Of a stretch of DNA of 64,000 nt, positions 37,674-45,694 are shown piece after piece. Position numbers and translations under genes: made by a program. The DNA is from Litorisediminicola beolgyonensis (GTDB lineage: Bacteria; Pseudomonadota; Alphaproteobacteria; Rhodobacterales; Rhodobacteraceae). The notes under the pieces were generated by a model. The model did no database searches. It worked only from the letters and a program-made list of their open reading frames with translations, and was not told the DNA's origin. How positions within the stretch are numbered: the first letter of the stretch is position 1; the number at the start of each line of letters is the position of its first letter. The DNA lies in assembly GCF_042679605.1 (NCBI RefSeq), contig NZ_JBHTMU010000014.1, forward strand, positions 1 to 64,000, read 5' to 3'.

Positions 37674-38435
37674 TCATCCGATGCGGAAACTGTCGCCCAA
37701 ATAGACGCGGCGGACATTTTCGTTCCGGACCACCTCGTCGGGCGAGCCCGACATCAGCACCGTTCCCTCGTGCAGAATATAGGCGCGGTCCACGATCTCG
37801 AGCGTCTCGCGCACGTTGTGGTCGGTGATCAGCACCCCGATGCCGCGGGTCTTTAGATCGGCCACGAGGCCGCGGATGTCGCCGACCGAGATCGGGTCGA
37901 CCCCCGCGAAGGGCTCGTCGAGCAGGAGGTATTTCGGATCGGCCGCAAGACAGCGGGCGATCTCGACCCGGCGCCGCTCGCCGCCCGACAAGGCCAGCGC
38001 GGGGGCGCGGCGCAGATGCTCGATCGAGAAATCCGACAGAAGCTCTTCCAGCCGCTCGCGGCGGGTCGAGGGATCCGGCTGGGAGATGTCGAGAATCGCG
38101 GCGATGTTGTCCTCGACTGACAGGCCACGGAAGATCGACATCTCCTGCGGAAGATAGCCGATCCCCATCCGTGCGCGGCGATACATCGGCAGGTAGGTCG
38201 CATCACGCCCGTCGATCAGCACCTCGCCGCCCTCGGGATTCACCAGCCCGGCGATGGCATAGAAGCTCGTGGTCTTGCCCGACCCGTTCGGTCCCAGAAG
38301 CGCCACGACCTCGCCGCGGCTGAGCGTCATCGAGACGTCGCGGATCACCACGCGCTTGCGGTAGCTCTTGCGCAAATGGCGGACGATCAGGCCGCTCTGG
38401 CCTTCCGTCACGCTCAGTTCGGGGCGCGGGGTCAT
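37674..38435 (-). CDS. lptB: LPS export ABC transporter ATP-binding protein LptB
   Basis: 253 aa. Walker A GPNGSGKT (48-55), signature LSGGERRRVEIAR, Walker B YLLLDEPFAGVDP and the switch His in LITDHNVRETL. Energises LPS extraction from the inner membrane with LptFG (not in window). Starts 1 nt after the lptA stop. Confidence 0.97.
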   Translation of the reverse strand: MTPRPELSVTEGQSGLIVRHLRKSYRKRVVIRDVSMTLSRGEVVALLGPNGSGKTTSFYAIAGLVNPEGGEVLIDGRDATYLPMYRRARMGIGYLPQEMSIFRGLSVEDNIAAILDISQPDPSTRRERLEELLSDFSIEHLRRAPALALSGGERRRVEIARCLAADPKYLLLDEPFAGVDPISVGDIRGLVADLKTRGIGVLITDHNVRETLEIVDRAYILHEGTVLMSGSPDEVVRNENVRRVYLGDSFRIG

Positions 38436-38436
38436 C

Positions 38437-38928
38437 TCACTCAGAGCCGCCGGGCTGCAGGACCGTCCGGACCCGTCCATCCATCTGGGCGGTGCCGCTG
38501 TCGAGATCGACCACCATGCGCTCGGAGGTCAGCGCGTTGTCGCCCTGCGTCAGAAGGACATTGCCGCTCATCGTCACAGTCCCGGCGTCGATGTCGTAAT
38601 CGGCGCGCTCCGCCTCAGCGGCTTCCGTGCCCGAGACCAGCGTCACGCCGCCCGTGGCTTCGAGCCGCGCGATGGCGTTGCGGGTCTCGGCGTAGACCAC
38701 CAGAACGCGCGGCGCCGAGAGTCGCATCTCGCCCTGCCCGATCACCACGTTGCCGGAATAGAGCGCGGTGCCGTCGGACTGGTTCACCGAAAGCTGATCC
38801 GCACTGACCTCGACCGGAGCGTCGCTGTCGGCGCGCATCGTGCCGAAGGTGACCTCCTGCGCGTGGATCGGCGCAGCAAGAAGCACCAATGCCGCAGCCG
38901 CGGCGAGAAGGCGAAGATTGGATGGCAT
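38437..38928 (-). CDS. lptA: LPS transport periplasmic protein LptA
   Basis: 163 aa with signal peptide (MPSNLRLLAAAAALVLLAAP, ending IHAQ). The OstA-like repeats are visible as spaced strings (DGTALYSGNVVIGQGEMRLS, AIARLEATGGVTLVSG, TVTMSGNVLLTQGDNAL). Forms the periplasmic bridge for LPS. I use the ATG at 38928; a GTG at 38937, next to the lptC stop, is an alternative. Confidence 0.92.
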   Translation of the reverse strand: MPSNLRLLAAAAALVLLAAPIHAQEVTFGTMRADSDAPVEVSADQLSVNQSDGTALYSGNVVIGQGEMRLSAPRVLVVYAETRNAIARLEATGGVTLVSGTEAAEAERADYDIDAGTVTMSGNVLLTQGDNALTSERMVVDLDSGTAQMDGRVRTVLQPGGSE

Positions 38929-38937
38929 TGTCAGCAC

Positions 38938-39552
38938 TCACTCGGGTCCCGGGGGGCGGTATATCATCTGGACCCCGTTTTGGAAAAGCAACTCCAGGCT
39001 ACCGCTCTGATCTGTGCTCTCGGTGATGACGAGCTTGCCGGCGGTGATCCGCCCTCCGGGTCCCGTGGCCTCGACCGATCCGTCGCTTTCGACCGCGGTG
39101 CCCGACAGCGATGTCGAAAGCGCGTCGGTCGTCATGACCCAACCCGCCGAGGAGCGCAGAGTGACGCCGCCGGTCAGGCGGGCGCGGTCGGTCTTGCTGA
39201 CGATCTCGGCCGAGGGCGCGGCAAGATCGACCCGCGAACCGTCCTCTTGGGTCAGCGCGCCGTAGACCGCGCGCGCCAGAAGGCGGTCGCCGTCCTCCGG
39301 GTCGGGGCGGGCGGTGTCCGCCGACAGGTCGAGCTGCGCGCCGCTTTCGGTGGTGCCGGAGAAGGCCGCGCCGGTCACGGTCTGCGACGACCTGTCGGCC
39401 AGATCCTCGACCCGCGACACCGGCAGGTTCACCGTCGGATCGAGCTCGCGCGCGACCAGGAACAGGGTCGAGAGAAGCGCGATGGCGAGGAGCGGCAAGA
39501 GCACCTTGAGCCAGGCGACGATCTGGGATCGGGTGCCGGGACCGCGCGCCAT
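38938..39552 (-). CDS. lptC: LPS export system protein LptC
   Basis: 204 aa with one N-terminal membrane anchor (VAWLKVLLPLLAIALLSTLF) and a periplasmic beta domain with LptA-like strands (AEIVSKTDRARLTGGVTL; FQNGVQMIYRPP). Between rnd and lptA with gaps under 10 nt, so one operon rnd-lptC-lptA-lptB. Confidence 0.92.
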   Translation of the reverse strand: MARGPGTRSQIVAWLKVLLPLLAIALLSTLFLVARELDPTVNLPVSRVEDLADRSSQTVTGAAFSGTTESGAQLDLSADTARPDPEDGDRLLARAVYGALTQEDGSRVDLAAPSAEIVSKTDRARLTGGVTLRSSAGWVMTTDALSTSLSGTAVESDGSVEATGPGGRITAGKLVITESTDQSGSLELLFQNGVQMIYRPPGPE

Positions 39553-39560
39553 CGCCGGTC

Positions 39561-40175
39561 TCAGCTATGCGCGAAGATGTCGGTTTCGGGCCACCCGGCG
39601 AGGTCGAGCTGCGCGCGCACCGGCAGGAAGTCGAAACAGGCCTGCGCCAGCTCCATGCGGCCTTCGCGCTCCAGCATCCCGTCCATCTTCTCGCGCAGGC
39701 GATGCAGGTAGAGCACGTCCGACGCGGCGTAGTCGCGCTGCGCCTCGCTCAGCGCCTCGGCGCCCCAGTCCGAGCTTTGCTGCTGTTTGGAGATATCCAC
39801 CGAAAGGAGTTCCTGCAGGAGGTTCTTCAGCCCGTGCCGGTCGGTATAGGTCCGCACGAGGCGGCTGGCGATCTTGGTGCAATAGACCGGGCGGGCGAGC
39901 GCACCGAAGGCATGGTACATGACGGCGATGTCGAAGCGGCCGAAATGGAAGAGCTTCAGGACGTCTGGATCGGTCAGGAGGCGCTCGAGGTTCGGCGCGC
40001 TGGTCTGACCCTTGGCGATCTGCACCAGATGCGCGTGCCCGTCGCCTCCGGAGAGCTGGACGACGCAGAGGCGATCACGGTGCGGGTCGAGCCCCATGGT
40101 CTCGCAATCGATCGCCACGACCGGCCCGAGATCCAGGTCGTTGGGAAGATCGCCTTGGTACAGGTGGTTTGCCAT
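39561..40175 (-). CDS. RNase D-like 3'-5' exonuclease
   Basis: 204 aa containing only the DEDDy exonuclease domain: VVAIDCETMGL (D, E), LFHFGRFDIAVM (D) and YAASDVLYLH (Y...D). HRDC domains of full RNase D (about 370 aa) are missing, so this is the short form found beside lptC in alphaproteobacteria. Likely in structured RNA processing. Starts the lpt operon. Confidence 0.9.
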   Translation of the reverse strand: MANHLYQGDLPNDLDLGPVVAIDCETMGLDPHRDRLCVVQLSGGDGHAHLVQIAKGQTSAPNLERLLTDPDVLKLFHFGRFDIAVMYHAFGALARPVYCTKIASRLVRTYTDRHGLKNLLQELLSVDISKQQQSSDWGAEALSEAQRDYAASDVLYLHRLREKMDGMLEREGRMELAQACFDFLPVRAQLDLAGWPETDIFAHS

Positions 40176-40266
40176 CTCGTCCTCATCTGCTCCGATGCCT
40201 TGGCGACATAAGGAGAACCGCGGCCCGGGGCAATGCGCGGCGCAGTCCGATCATGAGATCGATTCG

Positions 40267-40575
40267 GCGAATTTGAGGCAAAATCGGACCCGGAAACGGC
40301 AGAAATGAGGCAGCGCTTTCCAGCTTTCCCACGGGATGTAATATTTCGTGAGGGAATTCCTTACCGCGGAACGTGTGCTCTTGCCTTAGGTTTTCTCCGC
40401 AAATAAGAGCTTGAAATCGCATATTGCGCTCAAAACCGTCGACAATTCCGCGACAGAACTGTTTCCGCGAATTGGTCTCTCCGGCCTCAAGCTGGTGCCA
40501 ATTTCGCGACAATCCCCGGAATGAGGGGGATCGTTCATGTTACGTGGACAATTTCGCGCTGGAATCCGCGAATTG
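40267..40575. repeat. Cluster of CAATT(T/C)CGCG motifs, both orientations
   Basis: Forward copies: CAATTCCGCG (40443-40452), CAATTTCGCG (40499-40508) and CAATTTCGCG (40549-40558), the last two identical and exactly 50 bp apart. Reverse copies: GCGAATTTG (40267-40275), CGCGAATTG (40466-40474) and CGCGAATTG (40567-40575). The last forward and reverse copies form the dyad ACAATTTCGCG-N8-CGCGAATTGT. Suggests several operator sites for one protein. Confidence 0.55.
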
Positions 40576-40709
40576 TTCAGCGCAATGTTGATATGCCGGA
40601 CGACGCGTTCGGCACGGCGGGGTTTCATCCCACCAAGGCCGGCGGCCCGTGATACCGAGCGTGCAGCGATTGCACCGCTCTCCTCAGGGGTGTGCGCCTC
40701 CAAAGCCAA

Positions 40710-40738
40710 TTGACTGATTTTCGCCACATTCTCATAAT
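40710..40738 (+). promoter_or_regulatory. Sigma-70-like promoter for exoY
   Basis: TTGACT (40710-40715) and CATAAT (40733-40738) with a 17-nt spacer. Start near 40745 would give a leader of about 225 nt that carries two hairpins. Confidence 0.5.
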
Positions 40739-40863
40739 GACGCTGTATCTGCCCGTGGTCCGGGCAGGAGTTTGGTAAACGGCACTAGGGGGCAGTGTCG
40801 CGAGTTGGGAGTTTACGGACGCGTCCGCTGCTGCACCGCGTGTCTTCACTGCTGAGAAACCTC

Positions 40864-40907
40864 CAGGGAGCGATCCCTGCTCTGTAACGGGCGCTGCGTC
40901 CCGTTTC
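40864..40907 (+). other. Two hairpins in the exoY leader
   Basis: CAGGGA-GCGA-TCCCTG (40864-40879) is a 6-bp stem closed by a GNRA-type loop. It is followed by AACGGG / CCCGTT (40886-40905) with an 8-nt loop and then TTCTTG. The second could act as a weak terminator; together they may be a regulatory leader. Confidence 0.4.
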
Positions 40908-40968
40908 TTGTGAAGCTTGTTGAGTATCAGAGGGTGTCTGTCCGTCTCTCCCGCGATGGAGTGAGACT

Positions 40969-41658
40969 GTGACGCTGCACCTTACGCCCCCCTGCACCGA
41001 GGCAACTCGTCGTGAGCTGCTTGGCTACGCGCCGACCCGGGGCATTCGCTTTGCCCTGTACCGCGATTGCTTCAAGCGCGCCATCGACATCACCCTTGTT
41101 CTGATCGCCGCCCTGCCGACGCTGGCGATCCTGTTGCCGCTGTGTCTGCTGCTCGCGGCTCAGGGCGCCTCGCCGTTCTACAGCCAGCGTCGCGTCGGCC
41201 TGAACGGTCGCATCTTCCGCATGTGGAAGCTGCGCAGCATGGTCCCGAACGCGGACGTCCTGCTCGAAGCGCATCTGGCCTCCGACCCCGCCGCCCGCGC
41301 CGAGTGGGATCGCAGCCAGAAGCTGCGCTTCGATCCGCGGATCACGCCGCTTGGGCGCGTCATCCGCAAGAGCTCGCTCGACGAGCTGCCGCAGCTCTGG
41401 AACGTGCTGCGCGGCGACATGTCGATCGTCGGACCGCGACCGATGATGATCGACCAGATGGATCTCTATCCGGGCACCGCCTATTACACGCTGCGCCCGG
41501 GCGTCACCGGGTTCTGGCAGACCTCCGTCCGCAACGAGTCGAGCTTCGCCGACCGGGCGGAGTACGACACCGCCTATGCCAAGGCGCTGTCTCTCCGCAC
41601 CGATCTTGCGGTCATGCTGCGGACCGTCGTCGTGGTGATCCGCGGAACGGGCTACTGA
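40969..41658 (+). CDS. ExoY-type sugar transferase (polyprenyl-phosphate glycosyl-1-phosphate transferase)
   Basis: Priming enzyme for exopolysaccharide, 229 aa from a GTG with GGAG about 8 nt upstream. One membrane segment (about 37-62; TLVLIAALPTLAILLPLCLL), then the catalytic C-terminal domain with PFYSQRRVGLNGRIFRMWK, RKSSLDELPQLWNVLRGDMS and VGPRPMM. It links a sugar phosphate to undecaprenyl phosphate. The downstream flippase and polymerase are not adjacent. Long regulated upstream region. Confidence 0.9.
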   Translation: MTLHLTPPCTEATRRELLGYAPTRGIRFALYRDCFKRAIDITLVLIAALPTLAILLPLCLLLAAQGASPFYSQRRVGLNGRIFRMWKLRSMVPNADVLLEAHLASDPAARAEWDRSQKLRFDPRITPLGRVIRKSSLDELPQLWNVLRGDMSIVGPRPMMIDQMDLYPGTAYYTLRPGVTGFWQTSVRNESSFADRAEYDTAYAKALSLRTDLAVMLRTVVVVIRGTGY

Positions 41659-41662
41659 CCGG

Positions 41663-42211
41663 TCAGGCGCTCCGCGCCTCGGCCACTTTCCGAAGCTCGC
41701 TCATCAACTCTCCGAGAAACTTGTGGGTGCCCTCGTTCGCGAGGGTGCCGTCCTCGTTCCACTGCTTGGACGTCTGCCCGACCATGACCTCGGGGCCCGG
41801 GATGACATGCGGGCGGAACGGGTTCAGGAGCGTGCGCAGCATCGATTGACCGCGCGCGCCGCCGGCCACGCCAGAGGCGGCCGACATGATCGCGACGGGC
41901 TTGTCGCGCCACGGGTTGCCCTCCAGACGGCTGACCCAGTCGAGCGCGTTCTTCAGCCCGCCGGAGAGGCCCTTGTTGTACTCGGGCGTCGAGATGATGA
42001 CCGCATCCGCCTCGTCGATCTGGCGTCCGAGCAGCGTGACCGCGTCGGGGATGCCCTTGTCCTCGAGATCGCCGTTGTAGATCGGAAAATCGATCTCGGC
42101 CTCGATGAAGGAGGCGGGATCGAAATGGCGGGCGGCGGCGCGGATCAGCAAGCGGTTGGTCGAGGCCGCGCGCAGCGAGCCGGAGATGCCGAGAAGGCTC
42201 AGATCGGACAT
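41663..42211 (-). CDS. NADPH-dependent FMN reductase family protein
   Basis: 182-aa flavodoxin-like protein. GISGSLRAASTNRLL at the N-terminus binds FMN phosphate and TPEYNKGLSGGLKNALDW is the family signature. Relatives are chromate or azo/quinone reductases. The ATG at 42211 gives a normal N-terminus. Single gene, convergent with exoY by 4 bp, downstream of the ompA gene's terminator. Confidence 0.9.
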   Translation of the reverse strand: MSDLSLLGISGSLRAASTNRLLIRAAARHFDPASFIEAEIDFPIYNGDLEDKGIPDAVTLLGRQIDEADAVIISTPEYNKGLSGGLKNALDWVSRLEGNPWRDKPVAIMSAASGVAGGARGQSMLRTLLNPFRPHVIPGPEVMVGQTSKQWNEDGTLANEGTHKFLGELMSELRKVAEARSA

Positions 42212-42251
42212 GGGGAACTCCCGTAAGAACGTTTCCCCATAGCTGTGACGC

Positions 42252-42279
42252 AAAAACGCCGCGGCAAGCCGCGGCGTTT
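42252..42279 (-). terminator. Intrinsic terminator of the OmpA-family gene
   Basis: An 11-bp stem (AAACGCCGCGG / CCGCGGCGTTT) with a 4-nt loop; on the minus strand it ends in TTTTTG. It lies 28 bp after the lipoprotein gene and before the FMN reductase gene. Confidence 0.85.
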
Positions 42280-42307
42280 CCACATGTGATGTGCGCGAGG
42301 TGCGGGA

Positions 42308-42976
42308 TCAGGCGTTCGGCAGGATCACGATCTCGACGCGGCGGTTCTGCTGGCGGCCTTCCGGCGTCAGGTTCGACGCGACCGGCTGGTCCTCGCCGCG
42401 ACCGATGGTCTGGATGCGGGACGACGACACGCCGTTGGAGATCAGGATGCCACCGACGGCCTGGGCGCGGCGCTGGGACAGGTCGTAGTTGTAGGACGCG
42501 TCGCCGGTGTTGTCGGTGTGACCCACGACCTGAACGGTGGTGTTCGGATACTGGTTCAGGTTCGAGGCAACGGCGCGCAGATCGCTCTGGACGGCGGGCG
42601 ACACGGCGGTCGAGTCGGTCGCGAAGAGGATGTCCTGCGGCAGCGTCACGATCAGGCGGTCACCGGTGTTGGTGATGCCGATGTTCGGGTTGCCGACCTG
42701 GGCGCGGAGCGCGGCTTCCTGCTTGTCGAGCTGGTTGCCGATCACGGCACCGCCCGCGGCACCGGCCAGCGCGCCGGCCACCGCGTTGCGGCGGCGCTCT
42801 TCGGGGTCGTTGCCCAGGGCCGCACCGGCGAGCGCGCCGACGCCTGCGCCGATCAGAGCGCCCTGCTGGGCGTTGCGGTTGGGGTTGTTCGGGTCGTTCA
42901 GCGCGGCCGGTTCACAGGCGGCAAGAGCCATCAGCGCGGCGGACGAAAGAAGAATGGCAGATTTTGCTCGAAGCAT
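42308..42976 (-). CDS. OmpA-family outer-membrane lipoprotein (YiaD-like)
   Basis: 222 aa. Lipobox LMALAAC with lipidated Cys21; a glycine-zipper region (about 40-80, GALIGAGVGALAGAALG and VAGALAGAAGGAVIG) likely inserts in membrane; the C-terminal OmpA domain (about 110-222) has TVQVVGHTDNTGDASYNYDLS and RRVEIVI for peptidoglycan binding. Probably anchors outer membrane to the wall. The leader holds two competing pairings. Confidence 0.92.
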   Translation of the reverse strand: MLRAKSAILLSSAALMALAACEPAALNDPNNPNRNAQQGALIGAGVGALAGAALGNDPEERRRNAVAGALAGAAGGAVIGNQLDKQEAALRAQVGNPNIGITNTGDRLIVTLPQDILFATDSTAVSPAVQSDLRAVASNLNQYPNTTVQVVGHTDNTGDASYNYDLSQRRAQAVGGILISNGVSSSRIQTIGRGEDQPVASNLTPEGRQQNRRVEIVILPNA

Positions 42977-42998
42977 GATGTGTCCTCGTTCGAGTTGG

Positions 42999-43058
42999 TT
43001 TTGGATACCCGGTAGGGATAACGCCTCCTCTACACGCAGCGTTCCCTGTTATCCAAAA
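42999..43058 (-). promoter_or_regulatory. Leader with two mutually exclusive stems before the OmpA gene
   Basis: In the minus-strand transcript, TTTTGGATA can pair with TATCCAAAA (9 bp; 42999-43007 with 43050-43058). The same 5' segment, as GGATAAC, can instead pair with GTTATCC (43016-43022 with 43048-43054). No known element recognised. Confidence 0.35.
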
Positions 43059-43097
43059 ACATGTCGCATTTTTGGGCCGATTTCCGCCAAACGGGCG

Positions 43098-43949
43098 TTA
43101 GGCTTCGGTCCGCGCGCTCTCCCAGGCGAGAATCGCGCGCTTGACCGGCAGCCCCCAGTGATAGCCTCCGAGGCCGCCGGATTTCCGAAGCGCGCGGTGG
43201 CAGGGGATGAGGAGGCTGATCGGATTGCGCCCGACGGCCGTCCCGACGGCGCGCACGGCCTTGGGGTGACCGATGGCGCTGGCGATCTCGGAATAGGTGG
43301 TGACGTGGCCCGAGGGCACGCGCATCAGGGCCTCCCAGACCTTGATCTGAAACGGCGCTCCGATCAGCACAAGGCGCGCCTCGCCGGAGACGCCGAAAGC
43401 GGCGTCGACCCAGGCGCTCAACGCGGCGCGGTCCTCGCGGTAGCGCGCCGCAGGCCAGCGCGAGACGAGGTCGTCCATCGCCGCGTCCTCGGTCGTCTCG
43501 GCGGAAAAAGCGATCCCGCAGATGCCCCGATCCGTGCCCATGACGAGCGCCGCGCCGAAGGGGCTGTCGAACCAGCCCCAAGCGATCTCCAGCCCCGCGC
43601 CTCCAGTGGCGTAGTCGCCAGGCGCCATCGCCTCCCAGCGCAGGAAGAGGTCGTGGAGACGGCCCGTTCCCGAAAGACCGGTGGCATGCGCGGTCTCGAG
43701 GGTGGTGAACCGCTCGCGCAAGAGCGCGCGCGCATGATCGAGGGTCAGGTATTGCTGGTAGCGCTTCGGGCTGACCCCTGCCCAGCGCGAGAAGAGGCGC
43801 TGAAAATGCGCGGGGCTCATGTCCATCGCGGCGGCGATCTCGGTCAGCGTGGCCTGCGGTCCGAGCCGATCCACCGTCTCGATGGCCCGCGCCATGACAT
43901 CGTAATGGTAGCGGCTGAACGCGGGCGTCTCAGGAGCGGCGACGGACAT
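43098..43949 (-). CDS. AraC-type HTH fused to methylated-DNA-protein-cysteine methyltransferase
   Basis: 283-aa Ada-like repair protein. An AraC-type HTH (about 15-110; TEIAAAMDMSPAHFQRLFSRW) is followed by the methyltransferase domain with acceptor Cys250 in LIPCHRALRKSGGLGGY. The N-terminal Ada Cys domain (methylphosphotriester acceptor) is missing. Removes O6-methylguanine by self-alkylation; may also regulate. Divergent from nth, another repair gene. Confidence 0.93.
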   Translation of the reverse strand: MSVAAPETPAFSRYHYDVMARAIETVDRLGPQATLTEIAAAMDMSPAHFQRLFSRWAGVSPKRYQQYLTLDHARALLRERFTTLETAHATGLSGTGRLHDLFLRWEAMAPGDYATGGAGLEIAWGWFDSPFGAALVMGTDRGICGIAFSAETTEDAAMDDLVSRWPAARYREDRAALSAWVDAAFGVSGEARLVLIGAPFQIKVWEALMRVPSGHVTTYSEIASAIGHPKAVRAVGTAVGRNPISLLIPCHRALRKSGGLGGYHWGLPVKRAILAWESARTEA

Positions 43950-44051
43950 GGGCGGGGTCTCCGAAAGGTCTCGCCCGGTCATAGCAAGTCCGGGACCACG
44001 GGCGCGACCCGGATATTGCGCAAGCGGCACCGGGCGGGCATAGAGCGTCGG

Positions 44052-44696
44052 ATGGCCAAGCAGCTCGATTATCACACGATCCGCGAGATCTTCACCCGCT
44101 TTCGCGACGCCGAGCCCGAGCCCAAGGGCGAGCTCGAGCACGTGAACGCCTATACGCTTGTCGTGGCCGTCGCGCTGTCGGCGCAGGCGACCGATGCGGG
44201 GGTGAACAAGGCAACCCGCGCGCTTTTCGAGATCGCCGATACGCCGGAAAAGATGCTGGCGCTCGGCAAAGAGGGTCTGATCGAGCACATCAAGACGATC
44301 GGGCTCTACCGCAACAAGGCCAAGAACGTCATCAAGCTCAGCCGCATCTTGGTCGAGGAGTATGGCGGCACCGTCCCCTCGTCGCGTGCCGCGCTCGAGG
44401 GCCTTCCCGGCGTGGGCCGCAAGACCGCGAATGTCGTGCTGAACATGTGGTGGCGGCATCCGGCGCAGGCGGTCGACACCCATATCTTCCGGCTCGGCAA
44501 CCGCGCGGGCATCGCGCCGGGCAAGGACGTCGTCGCGGTCGAGCGCGCCATCGAAGACAATATTCCGGCAGAGTTCCAGCTTCACGCGCATCACTGGATG
44601 ATCCTGCACGGCCGTTACATCTGCGTCGCGCGCAAGCCCAAATGCGGGGCCTGCCTGATCCGCGACCTCTGCGCTTTCGAGGACAAGACCGAATGA
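44052..44696 (+). CDS. nth: Endonuclease III
   Basis: DNA N-glycosylase/AP lyase for oxidised pyrimidines, 214 aa. Helix-hairpin-helix LPGVGRKTANVV with catalytic K124, then D142 in AVDTHIF, and the 4Fe-4S ligands C-x6-C-x2-C-x5-C in the C-terminal CVARKPKCGACLIRDLC. ATG at 44052 starts MAKQLDYHTIREIF. The stop overlaps the next ATG (ATGA). Confidence 0.97.
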   Translation: MAKQLDYHTIREIFTRFRDAEPEPKGELEHVNAYTLVVAVALSAQATDAGVNKATRALFEIADTPEKMLALGKEGLIEHIKTIGLYRNKAKNVIKLSRILVEEYGGTVPSSRAALEGLPGVGRKTANVVLNMWWRHPAQAVDTHIFRLGNRAGIAPGKDVVAVERAIEDNIPAEFQLHAHHWMILHGRYICVARKPKCGACLIRDLCAFEDKTE

Positions 44697-45682
44697 AGAC
44701 CTATCAAGTCGTGGGCATCGGCAACGCGATTGTCGACGTGATCAGCCGTGCCGAGGATGCGTTTCTCGACAATATGGGCATCGGCAAGGGCATCATGCAG
44801 CTTGTCGAGCGCGAGCGGGCCGAGATGCTTTACGGCGCGATGGAGGGCCGGGTGCAGGCCCCCGGCGGGTCGGTGGCCAACACGCTCGCGGGTCTCGGCA
44901 ATCTGGGGCTGCGCACCGGGTTCGTCGGGCGCGTCCGCGATGACGGCCTGGGGCGCTTCTACGCCAAGGCGATGGAGGAAGGCGGCACCGAGTTCCTCAA
45001 CCCGCCCGTGCCGGATGGCGAATTGCCGACCTCGCGCTCGATGATCTTCGTGTCGCCCGATGGCGAGCGCTCGATGAACACCTATCTCGGCATCTCCGCC
45101 GAGCTTGGCGCCGAGGACGTGGATGACGCGGTCGCGCGCGAGGCCGAGCTGGTCTTTCTCGAGGGCTATCTCTTCGACAAGCCGAAGGGGAAAGAGGCCT
45201 TCATCAAGATGGCCCGCGCCTGCCGCGATGCGGGCGGCACCGCCGGGATCGCGATCTCGGACCCGTTTTGCGTGGAGCGGCACCGCGACGACTTCCTGCG
45301 GCTCATCGCCGAGGAGCTGGATTTCGTGATCGGCAACGAGGCCGAGATCCGCGCGCTCTACCAGGAGGGCGATCTCGAGACCGATCTGGAACAAGTCGCG
45401 GCGCTCTGCCCTCTGGTCGTCTGCACCCGCTCGGGCGATGGCGTGACGATCCTGCGGGAGGGCACGCGCACCGATGTCCCGGTGGAGAAGGTCGTGCCCG
45501 TCGATGCCACCGGCGCGGGCGACCAGTTCGCCGCCGGGTTCCTTTATGGGCTGGTGACCGGCCGCTCGATGGAAGAGGCCGGGCGCATGGGCTGCATCGC
45601 CGCGGGCGAGGTGATCTCGCATGTCGGGCCGCGGCCCGAGGCGAAGCTCGCGACGCTGTTCGCCGAGGCCGGGCTGGGCTGA
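44693..45682 (+). CDS. PfkB family carbohydrate/nucleoside kinase
   Basis: 329-aa ribokinase-fold kinase, adenosine-kinase-like. GGSVANTLAGLGNLGL (substrate site) and VDATGAGDQFAAGFLYGL (catalytic Asp and anion hole). Annotated in relatives as adenosine kinase, but substrate is not proven. It overlaps nth by 4 bp, so the two are cotranslated, although their functions have no obvious link. Confidence 0.9.
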   Translation: MKTYQVVGIGNAIVDVISRAEDAFLDNMGIGKGIMQLVERERAEMLYGAMEGRVQAPGGSVANTLAGLGNLGLRTGFVGRVRDDGLGRFYAKAMEEGGTEFLNPPVPDGELPTSRSMIFVSPDGERSMNTYLGISAELGAEDVDDAVAREAELVFLEGYLFDKPKGKEAFIKMARACRDAGGTAGIAISDPFCVERHRDDFLRLIAEELDFVIGNEAEIRALYQEGDLETDLEQVAALCPLVVCTRSGDGVTILREGTRTDVPVEKVVPVDATGAGDQFAAGFLYGLVTGRSMEEAGRMGCIAAGEVISHVGPRPEAKLATLFAEAGLG

Positions 45683-45694
45683 TCCGGCCCCGCG

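Larger units (their letters stand above)
40176..40968. other. Gene-free 793-bp region with repeated CAATTTCGCG-like motifs
   Basis: Divergent region between rnd and exoY. I find no convincing reading frame in it and it is visibly poorer in GC than the flanks. It holds six copies of a 9-10 base motif (listed separately), a sigma-70-like promoter and two hairpins in the exoY leader. Probably a complex regulatory region for exopolysaccharide priming. Confidence 0.6.

Noticed and set aside
40267..40575. Possible CRISPR array from the repeated CAATTTCGCG motif
   Set aside because: The repeats are only 9-10 bases, in both orientations and unevenly spaced, with no cas genes in the window.
40386..40727. 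A 113-codon minus-strand frame in the exoY upstream region
   Set aside because: Composition is not protein-like, it lacks a ribosome site and it covers the promoter and repeat motifs.
42537..44051. A long plus-strand extension upstream of nth
   Set aside because: It is antisense to the OmpA and Ogt-type genes; nth has its own ATG at 44052 with the conserved N-terminus.
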